From Lumbricus terrestris (taxonomy: Eukaryota; Annelida; Clitellata; Crassiclitellata; Lumbricidae): DNA of 64,000 nucleotides. The DNA lies in contig OX457043.1 in NCBI GenBank assembly GCA_949752735.1, positions 38,314,605 to 38,378,604 of the forward strand, written 5' to 3'. Below the pieces are notes generated by a model. That model saw only the letters and a list, made by a program, of their open reading frames with translations, ran no database searches and was not told the DNA's origin. A program made the translations under genes and the position numbers. Shown one piece after another: positions 22,008-33,318 of this stretch (its first letter is position 1; the number at the start of each line of letters is the position of its first letter).

Positions 22008-22620
22008 GCTAGGGTACTCGTTGTTGCCTGAGAATTTTAGGATTCCTCGCATTCCCGGCCAATCCCCTACTTCCCCACCCTCACTTCGCCCCGTTCCCTC
22101 CCTCCATCCATCCTCTCTCCCTTCCCTCCTTCCCCTCTCCCTCCCTCCATCCCTGCCTCCCGCCATCCCTCCTTCCTTCCTCCCTCCCCATCCCCACCTC
22201 CCTCCCCATCCAACCCTCCCTCCCTACTTCCCAAGATTAATTATCGGTATCTATTGCCATTATCTTGTCTTATAACTTCCGATCAAGCGTTCATATAATC
22301 AGTGCTTTATTATTTTTGCGAAACCACACGCTATAAGATCAGCCTTCAGCAAAAATGATGTTGGGAAGTGATGACGTCAAAAATCTATGAGTTCGTGTTG
22401 AAAGTCAATGGGCGACGTAAATACTGCGTTAACTGGGGACGAAATTAAAAATGTTCCAAGCTCTGGAAAAGGTGAGATTTTGGATCGCGAACCCCTATGC
22501 CCTGCCCAGGGTCGACCCTGACCCCCGTGTGAAGGATTGGGGTCGATTGCTTCAAAACTGTGGCCGTGTTCATCTAACAAAGGCACAAACACAACTTACG
22601 AAAATATATATAAGATTATC
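22008..22620 (+). repeat. Dispersed repeat with CT-rich core, copy 1
   Basis: It starts ACTAGCTAGGGTACTCGTTG, then TGCCTGAGAATTTTAGGATT. It carries a CCCTCC/CCAT-rich tract (about 22056-22235) and ends GGATTGGGGTCGATTGCTTC, AAAACTGTGGCCGTG and AAAATATATATAAGAT. The second copy at 29036-29462 has the same start, core and end. No TIRs were seen, so I cannot class it. Confidence 0.7.
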
Positions 22621-22689
22621 CACAAAGTTGATGTGCGAGTACCTGCTGCATGTAGCAAGGTTTTCGTGTGAAAGAATGTATGTGGCGTC

Positions 22690-22800
22690 AACGTCTGAAA
22701 CAGACAGAGAGAAAGACAGAGACACTGAGACCAGAGACAGACAGACAACAAGAGACAGACAGAGGCAGAGAGAGACAGAAAGAACAGAAAAAGAAAATGC
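22690..22800. repeat. GACA/GAGA-rich simple repeat
   Basis: Degenerate CAGACAGAGA-type low-complexity sequence. Leucine/serine-rich frames on the opposite strand are an artefact of it. Confidence 0.85.
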
Positions 22801-23209
22801 CTGACATAGCTCATCTATAGGCAAAATTAGTTCAGTTGTCGATTTTAAGAAGATAGGAGTTTTAACATTGGCGTGTTTGATTTGATGTTGAAGTGTCATT
22901 TTTAAATATTATGGAACTGATGTACTTTGAAAAGAATCAAGAAAAGAAATGTTGTGTGATCTTTATTAATAGTATAAAGTGAAAAGATACCAAATAAGGA
23001 AGTTAATCGAACTTATAACTAGTTTTAGTTCAATCAGTGAAAATAAACATGGAAAAGGCCTAGGGCAAGAGTTGCAAATAGGAGAGAAAAAGAAGATAGT
23101 TTGTTGTGAACTGAAAAGAGCTCACAGGAGTTGTGATTGATTTTTTTGCGCAGCAGACAAAAACTTTTGTGTGACATACTTCTTTTCTGCACAACCACGC
23201 AATCACACG
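22801..23209. other. Nothing recognised
   Basis: AT-rich sequence between the simple repeat and the hAT element; no supported feature. Confidence 0.3.
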
Positions 23210-23217
23210 GCTTAGAG

Positions 23218-24240
23218 CAGGGGTATCAAACACGCAGCCTCCTGGTTTTTGGTTTTTTAGTGAACCAAGGTTTAAACTGCTTTCTACTCCTTTTGCTGTG
23301 GACATTGAGTGTGCAACAGCACATATAGGCCTAGGCAGATGGATTTTGTGGACCTTCATTGCCAATGGCGTAGCCAGGAATTTATGATAGGGGGAGTTGG
23401 GGTTTTTATAGCCTGGCCAGATGACACTAACCCAACAGTATTACAATAAATAAAAAGGGAATAAAGTAACAAAGGGAATAAAGTGAGAAAAACATTGTTA
23501 CTACAAGCAATTGTTTTGTTTTTCCTAAGTGAATAAATAACCTTTTAAAAAACTTCTTTCCTAGGCCAATGTTTTTTTAACCCCCCGAAACCCCCTTGTC
23601 TACGCCACTGTTCAGTGCGATGCAACGCCGAAGCAGAAGTAGGCTACAGCGAAATTGGATGCCGGTGTCGCAAAATATAGTATACCCGTAATAATTGTAT
23701 CTCCCCAGACAATGAGAAGTTTAAAAATGTCACTTCCGCGTGTGTTTATTTTTGCAAATTAACTTCCGCTTGCTTGGTTTTGAACAATGACACTAACAGG
23801 TATGTTTATTGTTTAATTGTTTATTCCTATCATAATTTTGGTGACTTTGGTTTAGAGGACTTAGAACATTTAAGAGTCTCTAGGCCTAACTAAATTCGAT
23901 TTGAATTACTCTGAAAATTGCTTAGGATACCTAAAAAATAGTAGTCATTTTAAATTTTGATTACAGCATAATTTCTTCAATTATAGCACACACGCATTTT
24001 TCGATAATTTGGATAGAATGGTTTTTCAATTTTTTTGTAGTACCGTTATACCGGTAGTTACACTTGAAATATAATATGTGAATTTTACAGGGCTATATCA
24101 TCTTTACAGTATTGTATGCTGCAATGACACATAACTAACTCCATAGTTTCACGTGCACGATATATTTTTATGTTGCGGCCCGCAAGTCATTAAAAATTTC
24201 GAAATGCGGCCCACATGCTGACTTGAATTTGAGACCGCTG
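23218..24240. mobile_element. hAT element, 1.0 kb, with a nested MITE
   Basis: It begins CAGGGGTATCAAACACGCAG and ends TTGAATTTGAGACCGCTG; CAG-GGT-TCAAA is mirrored. GCTTAGAG lies outside both ends (23210-23217 and 24241-24248), an exact 8-bp TSD. The GCGGCCCGCAAG and GCGGCCCACATG motifs near the right end are typical of such elements. It contains the MITE 23363-23610. Confidence 0.9.
23363..23610. mobile_element. hAT MITE nested in hAT 23218-24240
   Basis: Ends CAATGGCGTAGCCAGGAATT and CCTTGTCTACGCCACTG are inverted repeats; flanks TTCATTGC and TTCAGTGC agree at 7 of 8 positions. The terminus is close to that of 16885-20406 (CAGTGGCGTAGCTA). Confidence 0.85.
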
Positions 24241-24248
24241 GCTTAGAG

Positions 24249-25441
24249 GGAACATTGAATTGGAGAGGAGAAAGATACACATTTGATATCTGCCACTGTG
24301 TTCAAAGTACTATGCATGCAAAGAAAATCACAGATTACCTTGTACAGTTTCCTTAAGTCCTAATTTACATTTTCCACATTTAGATTAACTTAAAACACAG
24401 CCAGAAGGCTCCAGTATATATTATTTATTATATATTATTTAATTCATTTGATGATGTGGAAAAACATAATATTCAGTTCACTCGTATCATCAGAATAAAT
24501 TATCATAAATTTCTTACATGCAAAGAGCAACTTAAAAAAATCAGAAATACCAATACACAAAAAATAACTTTGTTAAAACACAGAATACTCAAAGACAAGG
24601 AACTGGTAACCAGTGCTGGGTAACAAAGTCAAGCAACAGCACGATGACTAAATAAATATTTCTCAATCGAATCCATCTGCATGACAAAAGCAAAGCAGTC
24701 TTCATGTAAGAAATAAGTAATCTCTGCTGCTCTTCAGAGGAGGAAATTTCAAAACTGATTGCATTAAAAAGCTTCAGACACCTCCAACATCAATCACAGG
24801 ATTCTAGTACCAAGAAGAACTGATTGCAACAGCTTCAAAACTAAGATTACACTCAGAAGTAAAAGAATTGTCAAATCAGCGTCCGTGGTACAGTTTCTTC
24901 TGTCAAAACAAGCAGAATGACATGCAAAACTGCTTTATTTTTGAATATTTTAAATGTTGACTCCGTGAAAAACTGACTTTCTGTCAATGTATCGGAAGAC
25001 TTGTTCTGCTCACTGCTGCACCTGCACCAGAGCAGACAAAGCGGCACTACATCAAAGACCAGTTACATTTCATCACTTGGTGTCTTGGCGGGACATGTAC
25101 ACAGATTCGGTATATTTGTGATTATGATTCTCAGGCACATTTTAAACTGAAGCCCTCTCTACCTCAGATCACTGGGTTCATACCATTCATACTTCAATCA
25201 CAAAGCACAACATATATTATTCAGACTATTATTATTCGATAACAGATTATTAATAACATGTAGGCCTAACTTGACCAAAAGTTATACCAGTAACAAAAAC
25301 AAAACAAAACTGATCACCAGTAACACTGCTTTTGATCAACTTACGCTTGATGTGCAAAACATTGCAAATCATTTTACACCATCCTAAGTCTACATTCATC
25401 AGATCATGCTCAACATGATAAAATTATTTTCAGTAAAAACG
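24249..25441. other. AT-rich stretch without a supported gene
   Basis: No exon, repeat pair or TIR element was recognised. TATATTATTTATTATATATT at about 24415 is low-complexity. Confidence 0.35.
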
Positions 25442-25449
25442 TATACAAT

Positions 25450-25793
25450 CACGGGCGGATCCAGGGGTGGGGCCAATAAGGCCATGGTCCCCCATTTCTT
25501 TATTTTTCACCAGCTATTTTGGCTCAGAAAATTGACGTGGCTCCCCCATGAGTAGTTCCGCAGGTTCCTTCCCGTGTCCACGAGGCCCGTATACGAGGTT
25601 TGTACGACTAAAAAAAGGTCATCAACAATTTTGGCGGATAAAATGGTATCTTTATCTTGGAAATTGGAGACAAATGACTAAAAAAAGAAAGGTCATCAGA
25701 TTTTTCGGCGACCAAGATGAAAATTTTTCCCTGTCCCGAGCCCCAAGACCGAAAATTGTGGCGTCCCTTCGAAAATTTCTGTATCCGCCCCTG
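25450..25793. mobile_element. hAT MITE (GCGGATCCAG family), copy 1
   Basis: It begins CACGGGCGGATCCAGGGG and ends CTGTATCCGCCCCTG, an inverted pair. Flanks TATACAAT and TATAAAAT agree at 7 of 8 positions. AAAAAAGGTCATCAACA, then TTGGCGGATAAAATGGTATC and CTTGGAAATTGG occur inside and recur in the copy at 60252-60674. Confidence 0.87.
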
Positions 25794-25801
25794 TATAAAA
25801 T

Positions 25802-26073
25802 TCAATCTCTATATGGCACTTTTGAGTCAAAGTAATTTTATCATTAACTAAAATTTACTAAAGCTGCCCAAACTTAGCTTATAACTTGATACTCTGAATT
25901 TAAGCTAGCTGAAGAATACTATCTTGGTGGAAAACAAAATGCCAAACATATCTTAAATTCACATACTTAAAAAACAGAGCATGTCGGTGAATAACAATTT
26001 CACAAATAAATAATATAAGACAATTGAAATAATGATATTTCTTTTTGTAAGCACTTTAACTTTTATGTCTGAA
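25802..26073. other. Nothing recognised
   Basis: AT-rich spacer; no supported feature. Confidence 0.3.
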
Positions 26074-26940
26074 CCCTTTGAACCTGCCGCTCACCAGCCA
26101 ATCGACATATATACCCGAGGCTCCCTGGGGATACTAGGGATTCATCTAATTTCTGCTGTGAAGTTATAAACTCTTATATTTTAGACTCTCAAACATGCGA
26201 AAACACATAATTCATCAAAGTCAATACAAAACACTGATTTTATTTATGTATTATGTACTTCCCAAACGATTTCGGGGCTTTTTTTGGGCCTATGTCGGTA
26301 GGTTCTAACCAAGTCACAGCATACCTTATCTTTTGGCCCTACGTTTCCATCTGTTGTAAAGCAGTATTTGCTGCCGAAAATGATGCAATATCGGTTGACC
26401 AGATTGATTTAGAAATAGTAGAAACATCTTTTATGTAAAGGTGAATGGATAACTTGCTATAAAAATTGTTTTATATGTCAAAATAGTCAGTGATATATCC
26501 GCCTGCCACAACGGTTAGCGTCTGATGCACATGGCATGTCACGAACTTCTCGACCATAAATGTTCTATTTCTTAATTTTTCACTGTTTCTCATTACATGT
26601 ATTGTAATTTTTACATTTATATTCCATACTGATACATTATTTACTTTCTTGTGTTTTGACTATAATAAACTACTAAAAATGATTCCGAGACACGCAATGA
26701 ATTAATCTTTTCACCTGCAGGAAAGTCACAAAATACGGATGTACCTGCATAAAATTTTTTTTGGGAAAATCGATAGGTAGGTATCATTCACCAGAAGTGT
26801 GCGCCGTGTGAGTGTTAAGTACATAAAGGCAGACTTACGCGCTCACCAAGAAATAATGGTAGATGGTCCGGACGGTTTTCCGGCCTTTCGGGTTTATGCC
26901 TCTGTGGCAGGCTGTTTACCGGCCTGGCGGGTTCAAAGGG
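26074..26940. mobile_element. piggyBac-like non-autonomous element, degraded
   Basis: CCCTTTGAACCTGCCGCTCA at the left and GGCCTGGCGGGTTCAAAGGG at the right form inverted ends (CCCTTTGAACC is exact). CCCTTTGA-type ends next to TTAA are typical of piggyBac; the flanks here are TGAA and CTAA, each one step from TTAA. No transposase is recognised. Confidence 0.6.
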
Positions 26941-27688
26941 CTAAGTGATTATTTCTTAACTTTTCTTAAAGAAAGGAAGAAATAGCTGGAACTTAGATAA
27001 ATAAGATGCATTGGCATGCTATTAGCAGTGCTTCAGTGTTTTACTAGACAAAAAAACCTTAAATTTCTTGATGGAATAATAATCTAATTGTTAGTAAAAA
27101 TTATTATTACAAGTAATAGGCAATAGAAAACCCAGTAAAACTAATAGCAGATATTTTAAATTTATTCATCTTCAAATAACACCTAAGTACCTAAATACAA
27201 ATTCTGTGTGTGATTCACTCATCTGAATCTTTTGCAGTCAAGTATGTTGGACATGTGCATATTTAACTGTAACCAAGTCTTTTTATTTTGCAAACATATT
27301 CCCATCCACGTCAAATTCCTAACAAATCTGCCAATATTTCTGATGAACACACTGTTCCGATGATGCCAACAAGTCACTCGGTCGCCAATACAAGAGCAAA
27401 TTGACATTCTCTTCTTAGTGCAATAAGAACATTTCTGAAGTTTTTCCATCTTCTTTCCCAGTGTGATTTTAGTTGAGTTGTAAAAACACACACCCTGAAG
27501 AAAAACAACAACGAAAACTAAATCAAATTACTACTCTTAGTACTCTACTACCCTTTACTGCTACCATTTCTGCCATAATTAGGTGATGTGAGGTAAGCCT
27601 GAACCAAACAAAATCACTAGATGCAAACCTCAGGTTTAAGACATAATGGGTTTGGCAAATATATGATAAGAGCAAACCAAGACCAGAC
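26941..27688. other. Nothing recognised
   Basis: AT-rich sequence. A minus-strand frame at 27219-27491 (Cys-rich: CSYCTKKRMSICSCIGD) has no recognised domain and no splice evidence was sought successfully. Confidence 0.3.
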
Positions 27689-27738
<50 letters not shown>

Positions 27739-27960
27739 TATTTTGTAACCAACCAACCATTTTTACAGTGTAAATTGCAAGTCATATTGTCAATGAGAAA
27801 GGGAAGGTCACAAGGATAAGCATTGAAGGGATCATTGACCCCGCTAAATAGGGACACCTATATACATTATACATGCAATACAAAACAATTTTAACATACA
27901 GATCTATTATGTATAAAAAAGATGTTTGTCAACTGTCACTTTGAGCAATAAAAATTATGG
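27689..27960 (-). mobile_element. LINE 3' end with (TTGA)n tail
   Basis: An (ATCA)n array of about 11 units at 27689-27734 is the minus-strand (TGAT/ATTG)n tail that follows GGTTACAAAATAAATGATTG, a 3' end type found in CR1/L2-like LINEs. The sequence upstream of it on the minus strand (to about 27960) shows no ORF, so the boundary is uncertain. Confidence 0.5.
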
Positions 27961-28114
27961 TTATGGTTACAAGAAGATGCAATGGCTGACAATTGCAACT
28001 AAGCAAGACAGTGAATGACATCAATTACTTAAGATATCTTAACTAAATTAGATAGATCAAACTCCTAACTAAATAAGAATAAAAAATAATAAGTGCAAAA
28101 AAGTATGCGTGAGT

Positions 28115-28115
28115 G

Positions 28116-28157
<42 letters not shown>
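28115..28157. repeat. (TA)n microsatellite
   Basis: About 20 TA units directly at the 5' edge of the LINE fragment that follows. Confidence 0.95.
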
Positions 28158-28158
<1 letters not shown>

Positions 28159-28950
28159 GGCTTGGAACTCGTCAACAGCTGGGTAAGATTGATCTGGGGT
28201 CTCTAGCCTCTGAATTCCCCACCTTTGTTTTTTCCACATCTGTGCGTAATCTGGGTATTGTCCTGGACTCGGTGCTGTCTTTTGTTGATCATCTCAAGGC
28301 CTTGACTCGCTCTTGCTACTACCATTTGCGTCAGCTGCGAGTCGTGTCTCGCTCTCTGTCTTCCTCTTCCGCTTCCACCTTGGACCTTGGTCCATGTCTT
28401 TATTGCTAATCGATTGGATTACTGTTCTTCTCTCCACTTTGGCCTTCCTCAGGTTCGTTTAAGTGGTTTGGAGGGGGTCCTGCGGGCAGCTGCACGCTTG
28501 GTGGGTGGCGTCCTTAAGTTTGGCCACATATCTGACTATATTCGTGATGTCTTACACTGGCTTCCGGTTCAGTCACGCATTCATTTCAGGGTTACTTCTT
28601 TTGCTTGGCGCTGCGTCTTGGGCACAGCACCTCCCTATCTCTGTGAGTTCTTCACCTTGACCTCAACTGCTGTGGGTTGCCAATCTCTGCACTCGGCCTC
28701 TAGAGGTGACTTTATGGTTCCTTATGCCTGCACTGCCACTAGGCAGAACAGGGCATTTTCGGTCACTGGACCTTCCGCTTGGAATGACCTTCCCTTTAAC
28801 CTGCGTTCCCACCCTCGGAACATGTCTGGCTCTTTCTACAGATTGCTCAAGGCTTTTCTTTTTGACCGGGCTTGGGTCGGGAGCGCCTCTGAGTAGACTC
28901 CTTGAAGGGGCGCTATATAAATTACATAGATAAATAGATAGATTTAATAG
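28158..28950 (+). pseudogene. CR1/L2-like LINE C-terminal part with 3' end
   Basis: The frames give WLGTRQQLGKIDLGSLASEF, VRNLGIVLDSVLSFVDHLK and SCYYHLRQLRVVSRSL. After a frame change near 28390 they give HVFIANRLDYCSSLHFGLP, GVLKFGHISDYIRDVLHWLP, SRIHFRVTSFAWRCVLGTAP, and AFSVTGPSAWNDLPFNLRS, then a stop. These are the thumb and C-terminal blocks of CR1/L2-like ORF2. The 3' end GGGAGCGCCTCTGAGTAGAC, CTTGAAGGGGCGCTATATAA leads to a GATA-type tail (ATAGATAAATAGATAGAT). This is the best local match for the 3' end of the SINE family at 6405, 47594 and 55562. Confidence 0.9.
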
Positions 28951-29035
28951 ACCACATTATGATGTATCACAACACCTTTTTCTTAAACAACGAAAATGGA
29001 GATTATCGAACTTCTTTAGGGATTTTATTTGAGAC

Positions 29036-29462
29036 TAGCTGGGGTAGCCGGCGTTGCCCGGGAATTTTAGGATTCGGGCCATTCCTGGCCAATCCCTCTC
29101 TCCATCCATCCCTCCTCCATCCCACCATCCCTCACACCCGCCTTCCATCCCTCTCAACCTCCCTCCCACTCTCCCTCACCCTCCCACATTCCTCCTTCCC
29201 TCCCTCCATCATCTCACCCACTGCTTTTATGTGTATGTGACCGAAAGAAAAGTGCTGTCATAAGCCTGTGAGGGAAACGGCCAACAGGGAAAATGAGTTT
29301 TTGCTTCCCCACCCTGGCCCCCATGGTGACAGAGATTCGCGGACCCCCAATGACCAGTGTCGGGTCGACCCCGACCCCTGTGAAGGATTGGGGTCGATTG
29401 CTTCAAAACTGCGGCCGTGCATAGCTAACAACGAAAAACCTTACTAAAATATATATAAGATT
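29036..29462 (+). repeat. Dispersed repeat with CT-rich core, copy 2
   Basis: It starts ACTAGCTGGGGTAGCCGGCG, TTGCCCGGGAATTTTAGGAT, has a CCCTCC-rich tract (29096-29220) and ends GGATTGGGGTCGATTGCTTC, AAAACTGCGGCCGTG and AAAATATATATAAGAT. It matches 22008-22620 at both ends and in the core. Confidence 0.72.
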
Positions 29463-29732
29463 GAAGGACCAGTGGCTCTAATAGAGAACAGACGGGAGTT
29501 GTTATGAGCAAAGAAGCATTTGTAGCATGTTGAGTTTCTTGTTGAATGAGAATGGATCTGTGAAGCAAGGTTACAAAATTCCTTGTACACAGTGCTTAAA
29601 GTGTGGGAAAAATAAGTGCCTGGACACCCCTTATCTTTCCAAAAGAAGTGCCTGGACGCTCTTACCTTTTCAAGCTGTGCTGGCCAATAAGTGGCAGGAC
29701 AGCATTCATATTTTAAAATAAGTGCATAGATG
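29463..29732. other. Short unassigned segment
   Basis: Contains two imperfect copies of AAGTGCCTGGAC (29609-29622, 29645-29657). Nothing else recognised. Confidence 0.3.
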
Positions 29733-29740
29733 CCGTCCAT

Positions 29741-30618
29741 TAGACCTGGGAGTGACTTTGGTCAGCCAATCCGACCCTAAATTGATTTGAGGTCGACTTG
29801 AAGTCGAAGACTTGGACCAAAAACGACTTGACCCGACTTGGTAGAAAAACAAACGACTTGCAACTTGAAGTCGACATCTATCATGGCAATAGCCATTAAC
29901 CTAGGCCTACGTATACTAATAATGCAAGCATTAATTTCGCATACCGACGAGTAATGATTGTCCTTGATGATAGAAATTGTTCAAAGTTTATTAAGCCCAT
30001 TTTATGCTTTTTTGTATTTGAGTTTGAACAGTTTTGTGATACTTTGGGCTATACATGCATAGAAGCCTATTTTGGCATAGACCTAACTATGCCGTTGACA
30101 ATGTCACGATTATTATGAGATTTTTTAACTTGTCCATTGTCAGATTCCCCCCCATTGTAGTTCTTTTCTTTGCCCGAGGTAGGAATAATGCCTCAGGCTT
30201 TCAAAAGCAATTCCGAAGAATAATTATCGCTACTGTGGCTCTTAATTGGTCCTTACCCCCAAGTGTTGAACGCTATAATTGCGTTGTAGCGCTGTGCGCT
30301 ATAATGAACACAGCGCTGGAATAGGGCCCTACATATGTGCGTGGTCTCTAAAGGATCGCCCGTGGTGGCAGTCAGCCGTCGACCCAGCTCTGAAATGCCT
30401 AAAAACTTCATGCTATCCTGGTATCACGATCATTGTTTTCAAGTGAAAAACTAGGTTTGTTTTCGTCTCAAGTCGCTTTAAGTCGACTTAAGAAAAAACA
30501 ACTTCAAGTGACTTCTCTTTACACAATTTGACTTGGGGTCAGTTGCGGTAAACAGAAACGACTCGACTCGGGGTGACCAAGTCGGCTGGGGTTGACTTAC
30601 TTGGGTTGACCAGGTCTA
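29741..30618. mobile_element. hAT-like element with TAGACCTGG ends
   Basis: The ends TAGACCTGG and CCAGGTCTA are exact inverted repeats, flanked by the 8-bp TSD CCGTCCAT (29733-29740 and 30619-30626). GACTTG/AAGTCG motifs are dense inside both ends (29780-29880 and 30470-30600), as expected for subterminal transposase-binding repeats. No transposase is recognised. Confidence 0.9.
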
Positions 30619-30647
30619 CCGTCCATGACCGTCCAACCACACTTTAA

Positions 30648-30709
30648 CCCTTTAATGCCGGAGGGTATAGATTTCCCATACCATTTACTACCATCTCGGC
30701 ATTAAAGGG
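30648..30709. mobile_element. Minimal piggyBac-like MITE, 62 bp
   Basis: CCCTTTAATGCCG at the left is mirrored by CGGCATTAAAGGG at the right, and TTAA lies directly outside both (30644-30647, 30710-30713). TTAA targets and CCC ends fit piggyBac. Only 36 bp lie between the arms (with the small palindrome GGGTAT/ATACC). Confidence 0.8.
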
Positions 30710-30713
30710 TTAA

Positions 30714-31670
30714 GCCCTGCTTGTACACACGAGGAAGCAAACCTTTAAGCGGTACATTAATTCTCCCAATTGATATAGTTTGATCTGCTCCAATTTTAAT
30801 GAGTTAAAATTGCAAAATAATGGGTATATAAAATCGGTAGGAAGAAAGCTTGAACAGGTCAATTTTCTTAAAAGACCGTTAAGACGTTTGCACTCCATTG
30901 CGTTGGCAAATCCCCACCAAACAGGGGAAGCATAAAGTAATCTTGCAATGGTAGTAGCTCTAACAACATCAAACAGACGTTGACCATGGAAGCCGTGGGC
31001 GACTAAAACACGCAGAGCAAACATGGATTGCCGGGCTTTACAGCAAATTCTGCTAATGTGAGCCTCAAAGCCAATCCGATCAGAGATGGTGACACCCAAA
31101 ACATCTGCTGGACCCTTTGGATGCCTGAGATGGGTGGAGGGAGAGTAATAGCTTTAGACCGAGGTCGCCTGATGATCATTTCACTGGTCTTAGCTTGATT
31201 TAGTTTTAGATTGCTAATGGATGCCCACTGAGATATATGGTCAAGTTCAGAAAGAGTGGTGTCAATGCAAGAAGCTGGGGTCAGCAAGTAGCTATCATCA
31301 GCATATTTAGGGAGACGGTTTCCACTGAATTTAGGTTTGAGACTGGAAATGGCTATGACAAAATCAGTAGGTCCAAGGCCAGAGCCTTGCACAATACTAC
31401 TAGCATTGATGGTACAGAGCGGAAAGATTTTCACCCCCAAATTTGGTGCAGTGCTGACGTTTGTGCAAAAGAGCAAGGACCCAATTATATAAAAAATCCG
31501 GGATGGGCTGTGATGCTAATTGATCGGCAAGGTGCTTGTGTCCAATGGTGTCGAAAGCCTTGCTAAAATCAAGGGACAGGAGACTTACATAGGGCTCAAG
31601 CAGAATTCCAATGAACCCGCACTGATCAATGTCTGAAATGGGATATTTAAAGAATAGACCTACCAACTAA
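30714..31670 (-). pseudogene. Non-LTR reverse transcriptase fragment, Jockey/I-like
   Basis: On the minus strand: LSLDFSKAFDTIGHKHLADQ (palm A), then after a shift QGSGLGPTDFVI, LPKYADDSYLLTPA (catalytic YADD), NLKLNQAKTSEMIIRRPRS, and after another shift VTISDRIGFEAHISRICCKA, RLFDVVRATTIARLLYASPV, WWGFANAMECKRLNGLLRKL. Palm, thumb and connection are in the right order, but there are at least two frameshifts and neither end of the element is present. It belongs to a different LINE lineage from the CR1/L2-like copies. Confidence 0.88.
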
Positions 31671-32779
31671 CTGCATGCAAACATGCAGCAAACATGCGTT
31701 TGCCACGCAAAAAATTTCACAAAGCCGCATTGTCATATTATTCTGGGACAGAAGCAATACCTGCATATAGAAATCGATTAAGCAATACAGCTGATAGTAA
31801 TAATCCAGCTTTCAAGCATCAAGCTAGCATAGAGAAAACTGCACGAGAAGAAAAGTGCTATTCGCATTCTAAATCCATGTACTCCCAGAAATGTGATCCA
31901 CAAGTCATGGATTTCAAAACAATGTAATTTAATTTTTCATATAAGAAAAATAAACTTTCTACAATAGTGTGTTTAGGCAGACCTATGTAGACCTTTATTA
32001 TATGCTTCTCAGGCGCTAGCCTATGCATGCTTCAATGCATTTAGTTGAGATTGGGGTTCCGCACGAAAATATTAGGGCACAAAGGGTTACTAGGGCACAC
32101 ACACGTACTGGCCCGAATAACCGGAAATTTGGGGTATTCAACACCCAGAAGACACCAGAATCTGAAAGGTCATCCGGTGTGGGTAATTCTTTGATCTTAA
32201 CCTGCATGGGGTGTTTTTCTTTGAAGCCTCTTTTATGTCCCTTGATTGAGGCAATTGGCTGCCATAACGATGTTGACGGCCGAGATGACCTTTCTCTCTC
32301 AACTCTCTGCTACAAGACGAGGCCACCCACCATTTTTTGACGTTTTTGAATCATCAAAAAACGTAGGGTGGCCTCGCTAAAAGTGATATAACTTTTGTTC
32401 TGTTTGAAATATTTTGATGAAATTTGGCCATCATATGTAAATATGAATTGTCTATAAGACTGTAAAATTTCATTTCAAAATTCTTACTTTTGGTCAAGAT
32501 ATTGGCAAAAAACCTAGGGGGGGCTTTTTTTGGCCCACTCTGTATAGCCAAATCTTTTTCTTATGGTATTTTCGTAGTATGTACCAAATTTCATGCTTGT
32601 ATCACAAAGTGAACAATTTTTCACCAGGCCGCTCTACTATTAGATTTGCGTCCACGGACGCCAATAAATCTTCTCACGGCCTCATGCAGCCGTAGGTTGC
32701 GCACCGCTGCTCTAAGTGGTTAGCTATAGACGTCAGGCTGTTTCAAGGACATCTGTGCTATATAGGGGACTGTGGCTAG
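31671..32779. other. Unassigned stretch with a hairpin and a hAT-like end
   Basis: GAGGCCACCC-ACC...GACGTTTTT at 32318-32350 pairs with AAAAACGTAGGGTGGCCTC (to about 32378) to form a hairpin. Around 32690-32710 GTAGGTTGCGCACCGCTG is the mirror of a typical hAT left end (CAGCGGTGCGCAACC), but I could not find a partner end. No exon is supported. Confidence 0.4.
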
Positions 32780-32794
32780 TTTTATAAGCCAATG

Positions 32795-32959
32795 ACTAGC
32801 TCGCTTAGCTACATCGGTAAGAGCGCTGGCCGCAAATCTGTACGCAATTCTGTGAAAGAGCGTGCGGGTCGCAGTTCGCTTCCCGAAGGTGGCTATTTCA
32901 GAGATTCAAAATCTCGGGCTAGCACAGTCCGTCCACAGGGACCTAACATGTAACAACGA
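32795..32959 (+). mobile_element. tRNA-derived SINE, 165 bp, with 15-bp TSD
   Basis: TTAGCTACATCGGTAAGAGC is an A box in the tRNA context TAGCTCAG-CGGTAAGAGCG, and GGGTCGCAGTTCGCTTCCCG is the B-box/T-arm region. The tRNA-like head is followed by an unrelated body of about 75 bp. TTTTATAAGCCAATG occurs directly before and after (32780-32794 and 32960-32974), a perfect 15-bp TSD showing LINE-mediated insertion. It is not a functional tRNA gene: an insert lies between the boxes and no CCA-ready acceptor stem is formed. It differs from the two other SINE families here. Confidence 0.88.
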
Positions 32960-33089
32960 TTTTATAAGCCAATGGCATTTGGGGCCGTTGACTGCTCTAC
33001 TTACCACTACACTATAGTGTCCTCCGATTATTTGAAATGGTATACAAATAAGCAGGGATTGACCGATTTCAGCTAGAGAGGTTACAGTT

Positions 33090-33180
33090 GATGCCAGAGG
33101 CTATGAGAGGAGGCTACCCTTGATTAAATTCTGCCAGAGGCTATGAGAGGAGGTTGATTAATAAGTTCTGCCAGAAGTTA
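33090..33180. repeat. Imperfect tandem repeat, about 40-50-bp unit
   Basis: GCCAGAGGCTATGAGAGGAG occurs at 33094 and 33132, followed by GTTGATTAA-type sequence, with a third partial unit (TGCCAGAAGTT). Confidence 0.75.
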
Positions 33181-33247
33181 TTAATTAAGTGGTGCCTGTG
33201 ATATTTGTTCAATCAACTCGGACACTCCCATAAATAGTCCTGTTTCC

Positions 33248-33249
<2 letters not shown>

Positions 33250-33315
<66 letters not shown>
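33250..33315. repeat. (TG)n microsatellite
   Basis: More than 30 TG units. The Cys-Val frame through it is an artefact. Confidence 0.97.

Positions 33316-33318
<3 letters not shown>

Noticed and set aside
22570..22899. Leu/Ser-rich minus-strand frames resembling membrane proteins
   Set aside because: They are the complement of a GACA/GAGA simple repeat, so composition alone explains them.
32820..32890. A tRNA gene
   Set aside because: A- and B-box sequences are present, but the cloverleaf is not completed and the unit is flanked by a 15-bp TSD, so it is a SINE. The same holds for the heads at 6600, 11888, 44390, 55780 and 58660.
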